Source: Paracoccaceae bacterium (GTDB taxonomy: Bacteria > Pseudomonadota > Alphaproteobacteria > Rhodobacterales > Rhodobacteraceae). From it: a stretch of 49,990 bases of DNA. A program made the position numbers and the translations under genes. Positions 41,095-48,847 of this stretch are shown piece by piece; position 1 is the stretch's first letter, and each line of letters starts with the position of its first letter. The notes below the pieces were generated by a model. That model worked only from the letters and a program-made list of their open reading frames with translations, had not been told where the DNA came from and did no database searches. The stretch spans positions 1 through 49,990 of the forward strand of contig JAABTV010000006.1 of the NCBI GenBank assembly GCA_011389685.1, in the 5' to 3' direction.

Positions 41095-41576
41095 GGCGCA
41101 TCCGGGCCGAAGCGTTGACGGCAGAGGCGTTCGCGCCGTTCGGCGACGTGCTGGAGGCGGTGGGCGATCCCGACCGGATCATCAATCGCGGGAAGTGCGG
41201 GCGCTGGCATGACCGCGCGCGGCTCGATTTCGGCCCCGGGGGGCGGGCGGGGTTGTCAATATTCCGTGCCGAGGCGCGGGCGCTTCCCTATCGGCTCGAC
41301 CTGCTGGAGCGTCACCCCGAGGGCAGCCAGGCGTTCCTGCCGATGCATGGGCGCGCGTGGCTGGTGATCGTGGCACCGGATGCGGATGGTCAGCCCGGCC
41401 AGCCCCGCGCCTTTGTCGCGGGTGGCGATCAGGGGGTGAATTTCCATCGCGGCACCTGGCACGGGGTTCTGACGCCGCTGCACGATCCGGGGCTTTTCGC
41501 GGTGCTGGACCGGATCGGGGAAGGTGCGAACCTGGAAGAACATGTATTGGACCCGCCGATCATGGTGGACATCTAA
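41091..41576 (+). CDS. allA: Ureidoglycolate lyase
   Basis: A 161-residue cupin-like enzyme that splits ureidoglycolate into glyoxylate and urea. The family pattern is clear: EAFAPFGDVLE at the start, ERHPEGSQAFLPMHG in the middle, and NFHRGTWHGVLTPL near the end. It is the last gene of the puuE-ughY-allA set, with an ATGA overlap at its start. Confidence 0.93.
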   Translation: MRRIRAEALTAEAFAPFGDVLEAVGDPDRIINRGKCGRWHDRARLDFGPGGRAGLSIFRAEARALPYRLDLLERHPEGSQAFLPMHGRAWLVIVAPDADGQPGQPRAFVAGGDQGVNFHRGTWHGVLTPLHDPGLFAVLDRIGEGANLEEHVLDPPIMVDI

Positions 41577-41981
41577 GATGGGTTGACGATCATGACGCAC
41601 CACAGATTTCAGCATGAAATCCGCCCCTCAAGGCAAACTTGCGCCGGAAGGGTGGCTTCCTTTCACGCAAGATCAGGGTGGACCGCAGCAAATCGGCGGC
41701 GATCCATGTCAAACGAGAGGGCAGCACATGGCCGCGGTCGGGTGCTCATTACATCAGCGCCATGCACTTTATCCCACAACGTCATCCTTCGACCGGACCG
41801 GGGCGCACCCCATCTAAAGCACCCGGCCGGGGGGCGGCCGTGTGCTGCCCGGGCGGCTTCGCCGCCGTTCCGGGCACGCAAAGTCAGTCAAATGTGGACA
41901 CGCATCGGCAACGCGTCATGATTGCCAACAATATCTAGGCCGCCGAAAGAGAACGGCCGGACAACAGGAGAGGAAACAGAC
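41577..41981. other. 405-bp gap between allA and the purine permease
   Basis: No convincing gene. It holds a perfect inverted repeat GATTTCA-GCA-TGAAATC (41605-41621) and a GC-rich compound hairpin: outer TGCCCGG/CCGGGCA (41846-41852, 41870-41876) and inner GGCGGC/GCCGCC. The hairpin lacks a T-tract but could end the allA transcript. Its length suggests the permease has its own promoter. Confidence 0.5.
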
Positions 41982-43412
41982 ATGGTGACGACCTCGATCG
42001 GGACGCAGGAGCAGTTGCGCAACCCGGATTACATGCCGCCGCTGGCGCGGGCGGTGCCGCTGGGCATTCAGCATGTGCTGGCGATGTTCGTGTCGAACGT
42101 GACACCCACGATCATCGTGGCCGGCGCGGCGGGGATCGGGTTTGGCTCGGACCAGGGGGCGCTGGGCTTTCCCGACATGAGCTACCTGATCCAGATGTCG
42201 ATCCTGTTCGCCGGGGTTGCGACGCTGATCCAGACCATCGGCATGGGGCCGGTGGGCGCGCGCCTGCCGATCGTGCAGGGCACGTCGTTCGCCTTTGTGC
42301 CGATCATGATCCCGGCGGTGGCGGGGCTGGGCACGGCGGGCCTCGGCGGGTTGATGACCGGGGTGGTGCTGGGCGGCATCTTTCATTTCTGCCTCGGCTT
42401 TTTCGTCGGGCGCATCCGCTTTGCCCTGCCGCCGCTGGTGACCGGGCTGATCGTGCTGATGATCGGGCTGGCGCTGGTCAAGGTCGGCATTCAGTATTCG
42501 GCGGGCGGGGTCTTGAAATACAACGCCATCCACCTGCAATCGGCGGCGGGGGCGGCGCGGGTTCCGGTCGAGCTTGACCCGCGCAGTTCGGGGCTGGCAG
42601 CGGGGTTCGGCACGCTGCAATACTGGCTGCCCGCGCTGGTGGTGGTGGTGGTGACGCTGCTGCTCAAGTTCTTTGCCCGTGGGTTCATTTCGATCGCGGC
42701 GGTGTTCCTGGGCATTCTTGCCGGGTATTTCGTCGCGCTGGTCATGGGGCAGGTCAGTTTCGCCAATATCGGCAATGCCGCCTGGTTCGAGGTGCCGATG
42801 CCGTTCAAATACGGCTGGGAAATCAACTGGGCCATCGTGATCGGCATGTGTTTCATGGCGGTGGTCTCGGCGATCGAGACGGTGGGCGATGTCAACGGGA
42901 TCACCAAGGGCGGCGCCGGGCGCGAGGCGAGCGACCGCGAAATCAGCGGCGCGACCTTTGCCGATGGTCTGGGCACTGCTGTGGGCGGCGTGTTCGGCGG
43001 CTTGCCCAACACCTCGTTCAGCCAGAACGTGGGCCTTGTCGCCATGACCGGCGTGATGAGCCGTCACGTGGTGACCATCGGGGCGGTGTTCCTGATCGTC
43101 GCGGGCTGCATGCCGGTCATCGGCGCGCTGATCCGCACCATGCCCGAGCATGTGCTGGGCGGTGGCGTGATCGTGATGTTCGGCATGGTCGCGGCCTCGG
43201 GGGTCAACATGCTTTCGGACGTGACCTGGAACCGGCGCAACATGGTGATCCTTGCCACGTCGCTTTCGGTGGGCCTCGGCCTGCAACTGGTCCCGGAGGC
43301 GTTGCAGCACCTGCCGCGCACGGCGCAGATCCTGCTGACCAGCGGCTTGCTGCCCTCGGCCGGGCTGGCCATCGTCCTCAACCTCGTCCTACCCGAGGAT
43401 CTGGACAGGTGA
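41982..43412 (+). CDS. NCS2 nucleobase:cation symporter (urate/xanthine permease)
   Basis: A 476-residue inner-membrane transporter with about 12-14 helices. The NCS2 purine-permease signatures are present: GIQHVLAMFVSNVTP in the first helix, the SAIETVGDVNGITKGG helix, and FGGLPNTSFSQNVGLVAMTG. AGGAGAGG precedes the ATG at 41982. Position after ureide-degrading genes suggests urate, xanthine or allantoin-related uptake; the exact substrate is inferred. Confidence 0.9.
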   Translation: MVTTSIGTQEQLRNPDYMPPLARAVPLGIQHVLAMFVSNVTPTIIVAGAAGIGFGSDQGALGFPDMSYLIQMSILFAGVATLIQTIGMGPVGARLPIVQGTSFAFVPIMIPAVAGLGTAGLGGLMTGVVLGGIFHFCLGFFVGRIRFALPPLVTGLIVLMIGLALVKVGIQYSAGGVLKYNAIHLQSAAGAARVPVELDPRSSGLAAGFGTLQYWLPALVVVVVTLLLKFFARGFISIAAVFLGILAGYFVALVMGQVSFANIGNAAWFEVPMPFKYGWEINWAIVIGMCFMAVVSAIETVGDVNGITKGGAGREASDREISGATFADGLGTAVGGVFGGLPNTSFSQNVGLVAMTGVMSRHVVTIGAVFLIVAGCMPVIGALIRTMPEHVLGGGVIVMFGMVAASGVNMLSDVTWNRRNMVILATSLSVGLGLQLVPEALQHLPRTAQILLTSGLLPSAGLAIVLNLVLPEDLDR

Positions 43413-43416
43413 GCCG

Positions 43417-43450
43417 GGCGCGGCGGCGGGCCAGGCGCGCCCGCCGCGCC
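43417..43450 (+). terminator. GC-rich hairpin after the purine permease
   Basis: GGCGCGGCGG-C-GGGC (43417-43431) pairs with GCCCGCCGCGCC (43439-43450), with one bulged base, just after the permease stop. No T-run follows, so it is a probable but not classical terminator. Confidence 0.5.
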
Positions 43451-43570
43451 GGACATGCAGGGAAATTCCCTATCTGGTGATCACGATTTCCCGCGCAGCT
43501 GCGTCGTTTTCGACATAATCCCAGTTTTTACTTGCCAAACCGTGCCTGTCAGGTATCCGGGCATGATCCC

Positions 43571-44677
43571 ATGACAAGAAAACCGAGGCCGATGACCCGC
43601 GACCAGACCCCCAGACAGGCAAGCACCCAGATCACGAGAGCAAACACCCCCAGCCCCGACCCCAACTCCGCCGCCACCAATCCGCGCGATGCGCGTGAGT
43701 GGGTCAAGGTTCTGGCGCGCTACCGCGAGCCCAACGCGCTGCGCAGCGCCTTCGAGCTTGGCCTGACCGCGGGGCTGTTCCTGGGTCTCTGGGCGCTGGC
43801 GTGGTGGTCGCTTTCGGTGAGCTATCTGCTGACCTTCGCCGTTTCCTGCGTCAACGCCGGGTTCCTGTTGCGGCTTTTCACGATCCAGCACGATTGCGGC
43901 CACGGGTCGTTCTTTCACATCCGGGCGATCAGCGATTGGGTCGGGCGGGTGATCGGGGTGTTGACGCTCACCCCCTATGACGTCTGGCGGCGCACCCATT
44001 CGGAGCATCACAGCACGGCCGGCAACCTGGGCCGGCGCGGCATCGGCGATGTTCACACCATGACGGTCGAGGAATACCGGGCGTCATCGCCGCTCGCGCG
44101 GCTGAGTTACCGGGTCTATCGCCATCCGCTGACGCTGTTCGGGTTTGGCCCGGGGTATCTTTTCCTGATCCAGAACCGGGTGCCGGTCGGGTTGATGAAA
44201 CAGGGGCGATACTGGCTGAGCGCGATGCTGACCAACCTGACGATTCTCGTCGGTCTGGGACTGATCTGGTATTTCGGCGGGGTGATGCCGCTGCTCCTGA
44301 TCTTCTTGCCCAGCACGCTGATCGCGGCGACGGCAGGGCTTTGGCTGTTTTACGTCCAGCACCAGTTCGAGGCCACCGAGTGGCAGGAAGACGAGGATTG
44401 GCAACTGCACGATTCGGCGCTGCATGGCAGTTCACATTACGTGCTGCCGCCGGTCCTGCAATGGCTGACGGCCAATATTGGCATTCACCATGTTCACCAC
44501 CTCTACAGCCGGATTCCGTTCTATCGCCTGCCCGATGTGCTGCGCGATCATCCGGTGCTGGCGGCGAGCAATCGCCTGACGATCCGCGAAAGCCTTCGCA
44601 CCGTGCGGCTCAACCTCTGGGACGAGAAGGCACGGCAGCTCATGTCATTCAAGCAGGCGCGCGCACTCTACGGCTGA
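43571..44677 (+). CDS. Membrane fatty acid desaturase (omega-6/DesA-like)
   Basis: About 368 residues from the ATG at 43571 (43592 is also possible). The first 45 residues are polar and disordered-looking. His boxes are HDCGHGS, HSEHHSTAGN and HHVHHLYSR, the layout of acyl-lipid desaturases that act on membrane fatty acids. About four to six membrane segments lie between them. It differs from the shorter desaturase at 4.5 kb and has no obvious partner genes here. Confidence 0.88.
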   Translation: MTRKPRPMTRDQTPRQASTQITRANTPSPDPNSAATNPRDAREWVKVLARYREPNALRSAFELGLTAGLFLGLWALAWWSLSVSYLLTFAVSCVNAGFLLRLFTIQHDCGHGSFFHIRAISDWVGRVIGVLTLTPYDVWRRTHSEHHSTAGNLGRRGIGDVHTMTVEEYRASSPLARLSYRVYRHPLTLFGFGPGYLFLIQNRVPVGLMKQGRYWLSAMLTNLTILVGLGLIWYFGGVMPLLLIFLPSTLIAATAGLWLFYVQHQFEATEWQEDEDWQLHDSALHGSSHYVLPPVLQWLTANIGIHHVHHLYSRIPFYRLPDVLRDHPVLAASNRLTIRESLRTVRLNLWDEKARQLMSFKQARALYG

Positions 44678-44682
44678 TCCAA

Positions 44683-44781
44683 AGCGTTTCGCGAAATTCC
44701 TGCAACATGATGTATCGCAAATATCCCGAGAGCGCGAAGCGCGACCACGGTATTTGCGATTCAGCTTTTTCCCGAAACGCT
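44683..44781. repeat. Nested inverted-repeat element
   Basis: A 99-bp element with outer arms AGCGTTTCG (44683-44691) and CGAAACGCT (44773-44781), inner arms ATCGCAAATA (44714-44723) and TATTTGCGAT (44751-44760), and a GCGCGAAGCGC core. The arms are exact. The layered palindromes look like a dispersed non-coding repeat of the kind found between genes in alphaproteobacteria. It lies between the desaturase and fumarase genes. Confidence 0.75.
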
Positions 44782-44900
44782 ACAGGCGGGCTGACGGGGT
44801 CTTGCCGGGGTCTTGGGCATACCGTGGCACACCATTTTCCGGCTTACGCGGCGTGTGAAGCTTGGTAGAACGCGGGCCGAAGCCAGCAGGAGACCGGACC

Positions 44901-46432
44901 ATGCCCGCCATTACCCCCGCCATTCCCCCACCATTAGCGAAGAGCATCTGATCGAGAGCATCGCCGAGGCGCTGCAATTCATTTCCTATTACCACCCGGC
45001 GGATTTCGTCGAGGCGATGAGCGCGGCCTGGGCGCGCGAGGAGAACAAGGGCGCGCGCGAAGCGATGGCGCAGATCCTCGTCAATTCGCGCATGTGCGCG
45101 ATGGGCCGCCGCCCGATCTGTCAGGACACGGGTGCCGCCAATATCCATGTCAGGATCGGGGTCGAGGCGCCGCTGAAACTGAAGCGGTCCTTGCAGGAGA
45201 TCTGTGACGAGGGCACGCGGCAGGGCTATCAGCGCGACACCAACCCGCTGCGCGCCTCCGTCGTGGTCGATCCGTTCGGGGCGCGCCGGAATTCGGGCGA
45301 CAACACGCCCTGCATGCTGAGCGTCGAGATGGTGGCGGGCGACACGGTCGAGGTCGAGGTGGCGGCCAAGGGCGGCGGGTCGGAGAACAAGGCCAAGTTC
45401 ACCACGCTGAACCCGAGCGGCAATGTCGCCGACTGGGTGGTCGAGACGGTCGAGAGCCTCGGCGCCGGGTGGTGCCCGCCCGGTATCCTCGGGATCGGGG
45501 TGGGCGGCAATGCCGACCGGGTGATGGCGCTGGCCAAGCAGGCGCTGTCCGAGCCGATCGACATGGCGGACCTGCTGCGTCGGGGGCCGAAGGACCGGAC
45601 CGAGGAATTGCGGGTCGAGATTTACGAGCGGGTCAATGCGCTTGGCATCGGGGCGCAGGGGCTGGGCGGGGTGACGACCGTGCTGGACGTGAAGGTGAAG
45701 AGCTTTCCGACGCATGCGGCCTCGCTCCCGGTCGGGCTGATCCCGAATTGCGCGGCGACGCGGCATGTGCATTTCACGCTCGACGGGTCGGGGCCGGCCG
45801 AGTTCACGCCGCCCGACATGGCGCTTTACCCCGATATCCTGCTCGATGCGGCGGGGGCGCAGAGCCGCAAGCTCGACCTCGACAAGTTGAGCGACGATGT
45901 GCTGGCGAGCCTCACGCCGGGTGAGACGCTGCTTTTGAGCGGCACGCTCTACACCGGGCGCGACGCGGCGCATAAGCGGATGATCGAGATGCTCGACCGG
46001 GGCGAGGCGTTGCCGGTCGATCTGCGTGGCAAGGCGATCTATTACGTGGGGCCGGTGGATGCGGTGGGTGACGAGGCGATTGGACCCGCCGGGCCAACCA
46101 CATCGACGCGGATGGACAAGTTCACCGACCGGATCCTGGCCGATACCGGGCTCAAGCTGATGGTCGGCAAGGCCGAGCGCGGGCCGGTGGCGCTCGAGGC
46201 GATCGCGAGGCACAAGGCGGCCTACCTGATCGCGGTGGGGGGTGCGGCCTATCTCGTCTCGAAGGCGATCAAGGCGGCGAAACCGGTGGCGTTCGAAGAC
46301 CTCGGCATGGAGGCGATCTATGAGCTGAAGGTCGAGGACATGCCGGTGACGGTGGCGGTGGATACGGGCGGCAACTCGATCCACAGGACCGGCCCGGCGG
46401 AGTGGAAGAGACGGATCGCGGAACGGGTGTGA
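44901..46432 (+). CDS. Class I fumarate hydratase with apparent 5' frameshift
   Basis: An iron-sulfur fumarase converting fumarate to malate in the TCA cycle. Cluster Cys lie in ICQDTGA, GWCPPGILG and NCAATRH; VGPAGPTTSTRMDKF and FEDLGMEAIYE are further signatures. The natural start is the ATG at 44901 with AGGAG 8 bp before it. From that ATG the frame stops after 16 codons, because one base is missing near the C5 run at 44925-44929. Adding one C gives MPAITPAIPPTISEEHL, which fits class I fumarases and a 510-residue protein. Either a sequence error or a real recent lesion. Confidence 0.88.
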
Positions 46433-46522
46433 GGCGGGATGGCGCGCGCCTATCGCATGGCGGTTGGCCAGGGCATATCGCGTTGAAACGGATCCGACGC
46501 ATATCAGGAGAGCGAAGCGAGA

Positions 46523-46560
46523 GGGCTGCGCCCGCCCATGGGGCGGGGCGGGCGCAGCCC
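46523..46560. terminator. 15-bp perfect stem between fumarase and cysQ
   Basis: GGGCTGCGCCCGCCC (46523-46537) and GGGCGGGCGCAGCCC (46546-46560) pair perfectly over an 8-base loop, in the gap between convergent fumarase and cysQ-like genes. A two-way terminator or a GC-rich intergenic repeat is likely; there is no clear T-tract on the plus strand. Confidence 0.65.
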
Positions 46561-46605
46561 GGGCCGCAAGCGCCCCGGGCCGGAACTGTCCGATATGCCC
46601 GGCAC

Positions 46606-47385
46606 TCAAGGCGCCAGCGCCGCCTGCAACGCGTGTTGCACCCCCGGCGCCCCGGCCACCACGCCCGCGACCTGCGGGTGCGCGTTGTTGAAGCGCAGCG
46701 GCGCGCCATGGCGGTCGGTGACGCGCGCGCCCGCCTCTTCGAGGATGAGCGCACCGGCGGCGATGTCCCATTCCCAGCTGTCGCGCAGGGTCAGCATCGC
46801 ATCGTGCCGCCCTTCGGCCACCAGCGCCAGGCGATAGGCGAGCGAGGGGCGATGCGCGCGGGTGACGGGCGGCGGCGCGCCGTCTTTCCAGTGGTGGGCA
46901 TCGAGCGCGGGGCGGGCGGCCAGCACCGTGGCCCCGTCGAGGCCCTGCCGCGCGGACACGCGGATCGGCGCCCCGTTGAGCGTGGCCCCCTGTCCGCGCG
47001 CGGCGGCATAGAGCCGGTCCTTGAGCGGCAGATAGACCACCCCGGCGATGGGCCGCCCGTTCTCGACCACCGCCAGCGCATGGGCCCATGTCTTTTCACC
47101 GTTGATGAAACTGCGCGTCCCGTCGAGCGGATCGATGACGAACACCCGCTCGCGCCCGAGCCGCGCCGCGCTGTCCTCGCTTTCCTCCGACAGCCACCCA
47201 TAGGTCGGGCGCAGGGCGAGGAGCGTCTCTTGCAGCATCACGTTGACGGCGAGGTCGGCCTCGGTCACGGGCCCGGCGCCGTGGGGCTTGTCCTCGGAGG
47301 TATAGACGCCGCCGAAATAGCCGGTGGCGATGCGCCCGGCCTCGCCGGCGACATGGATCAGCAGGGCGAGATCATTCTCCGGCAA
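46606..47385 (-). CDS. cysQ: 3'(2'),5'-bisphosphate nucleotidase/inositol monophosphatase-like
   Basis: A 259-residue Mg-dependent, Li-sensitive phosphatase family member. Metal-binding motifs are visible: EESEDS (near residue 65), DPLDGTRSF (near 84) and WEWDIAAGALILEEAG (near 205). CysQ removes the 3' phosphate of PAP in sulfate assimilation, the likely role; inositol phosphatase is the alternative. It overlaps the pmbA gene by 14 bp and is co-transcribed with it. Confidence 0.88.
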   Translation of the reverse strand: MPENDLALLIHVAGEAGRIATGYFGGVYTSEDKPHGAGPVTEADLAVNVMLQETLLALRPTYGWLSEESEDSAARLGRERVFVIDPLDGTRSFINGEKTWAHALAVVENGRPIAGVVYLPLKDRLYAAARGQGATLNGAPIRVSARQGLDGATVLAARPALDAHHWKDGAPPPVTRAHRPSLAYRLALVAEGRHDAMLTLRDSWEWDIAAGALILEEAGARVTDRHGAPLRFNNAHPQVAGVVAGAPGVQHALQAALAP

Positions 47386-48718
47386 GTGTCAGCCCCTCGA
47401 CCAGGACCGAGGGCACCACGCGCGACAGCCAGGGGCGCGCATCGTTGGCGGGGCGCATGGTGGCGAACATGTCGCGCAGGTTGCCCGCGATGGTGCATTC
47501 GTTGACCGGATAGGCGATCTGCCCGTTCTCGACCCAGAAGCCCGAGGCGCCGCGCGAGTAATCGCCGGTGTTGGGGTTGATGGTCGAGCCGATGAGCGAG
47601 GTCACCAGAAGCCCGGTGCCCATGTCGGCCATCACCTCTTCGCGGCTCTGCGCGCCCTGGGTCAGCGCCACGTTCCAGGGGCTGGGCGACGGGCCGCCAC
47701 CGGGGCCGCGCGCGGCGTTGGCGGTGCTTTGCATCCCCAGCTTGCGGGCATTGGCGAGATCGAGCGTCCAGCCCGTGAGCACGCCGTTTTCCACGATGGC
47801 GCGGCGGCGTGTGGGCAGCCCCTCGGCATCGAAGGGGCGCGATCCGGTGGCGCGGGGGCGGTGCGGGTCTTCGATCAGTGACAGCCCCTCGGGCAGGATC
47901 GCCTTGCCCAGATCGTCGCGCAGGAACGACGCGCCCCGGGCAATCGCCGCCCCGTTCACCGCGCCCAGAAGATGGCCGACAAGCGACGCGGCAATCCGTT
48001 CGTCAAACAGCACCGGCCAGGCCCCGGTGGGCGGTTTGCGCGCACCGAACATGGCCACGGCGCGTTCGCCCGCGGTCTGCCCGATATCCTCTGCGCTGCG
48101 CAGATCGGCCTGGAAGATGCGCGAATCGCCGTCGTGCTCGCGCTCCATCTCGCGGCCCTCGCCGGCGATGGCCACGGCATAAAGCGAGCGGTCGGTGCGC
48201 GCATAACCGCCGGAAAAGCCGTTGGTCGCGGCAAGGTGAACCCGGCGCGCGGAATAGCCCGCGCTGGCCGATTGCACCTGTGTCACGCCCTTGACCGCGA
48301 GTGCCGCCGCCTCGGCCGCGCGGGCATCGTTATCAAGCGCGGCGGGGTCCGGCTCGGGCGCGGGGTCGGAAAGCTCGAGCGCGGCAATGTCCCAATCGCG
48401 CGCAATCTGCGACGGATCGGCCAGACCGACATGGGGGTCTTCGGGCGCCTCGCGGGCCATGGCGACGGCGCGTTCGGCCATCTCGGCCATGGTTTCCGGG
48501 CGGGTATCCGAGGCGGAGACCACCGCCTGACGCCGCCCCATGATCACCCGCAGGCCCAGATCGGTGCCCTCGGCGCGCTCGGCCTGTTCCAACTGCCCAG
48601 CGCGCACGTCGATCGAGACGGCCCGGCCATCCACGGCCATGGCATCGGCGGACTCGGCCCCGGCCTTTTGCGCGGCGTCGAGAAGTGCGCGGGTGAAGGT
48701 TTCAAGCGATTGGGTCAT
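47372..48718 (-). CDS. pmbA: PmbA/TldE-family metallopeptidase subunit
   Basis: A 448-residue TldD/PmbA-family protein. In known cases TldD and TldE (PmbA) form a heteromeric protease that trims peptides and modified precursors. The PmbA type lacks the HExxxH zinc motif of TldD, and none is seen here. The C-terminal GTGLLVTSLIGSTINPNTGDYSRGASGFWVENG segment is typical (quoted here in part: GDYSRGASGFWVENG). It is the first gene of a pmbA-cysQ operon. tldD is not in the window. Confidence 0.92.
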   Translation of the reverse strand: MTQSLETFTRALLDAAQKAGAESADAMAVDGRAVSIDVRAGQLEQAERAEGTDLGLRVIMGRRQAVVSASDTRPETMAEMAERAVAMAREAPEDPHVGLADPSQIARDWDIAALELSDPAPEPDPAALDNDARAAEAAALAVKGVTQVQSASAGYSARRVHLAATNGFSGGYARTDRSLYAVAIAGEGREMEREHDGDSRIFQADLRSAEDIGQTAGERAVAMFGARKPPTGAWPVLFDERIAASLVGHLLGAVNGAAIARGASFLRDDLGKAILPEGLSLIEDPHRPRATGSRPFDAEGLPTRRRAIVENGVLTGWTLDLANARKLGMQSTANAARGPGGGPSPSPWNVALTQGAQSREEVMADMGTGLLVTSLIGSTINPNTGDYSRGASGFWVENGQIAYPVNECTIAGNLRDMFATMRPANDARPWLSRVVPSVLVEGLTLAGE

Positions 48719-48784
48719 GGTGCGGCCTCCTGCATCGGGTTCGAGGTAGACAGACCGCGCGCCCGGCGCAAGCCCGCGCCATGC

Positions 48785-48814
48785 AAAAGGGCCGCCGGAT
48801 CGCTCCGACGGCCC
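48785..48814 (-). terminator. Rho-independent terminator of the DUF2125 gene
   Basis: On the minus strand an 11-bp stem (GGGCCGTCGGA / TCCGGCGGCCC, one mismatch pair) with a GCGA loop is followed by TTTTGCAT. It lies between the DUF2125 gene and pmbA. Confidence 0.8.
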
Positions 48815-48847
48815 CCGCCCGCGCGTCGTCGGGTCTTGCCGACCAGG

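Noticed and set aside
41916..43310. 464-codon minus-strand open frame opposite the purine permease
   Set aside because: Shadow of a well-supported membrane transporter; the product is an implausible His/Arg/Asp-rich chain.
44813..44900. TTG at 44813 as the start of fumarase
   Set aside because: It would add about 30 residues unrelated to the family, begins just after a repeat element, and ignores the strong AGGAG-ATG at 44888-44903; a one-base lesion explains the data better.
44780..47089. 769-codon minus-strand open frame across fumarase
   Set aside because: It lies opposite the fumarase gene and partly out of frame within cysQ; composition is Arg/His/Pro-rich and no family is recognisable.
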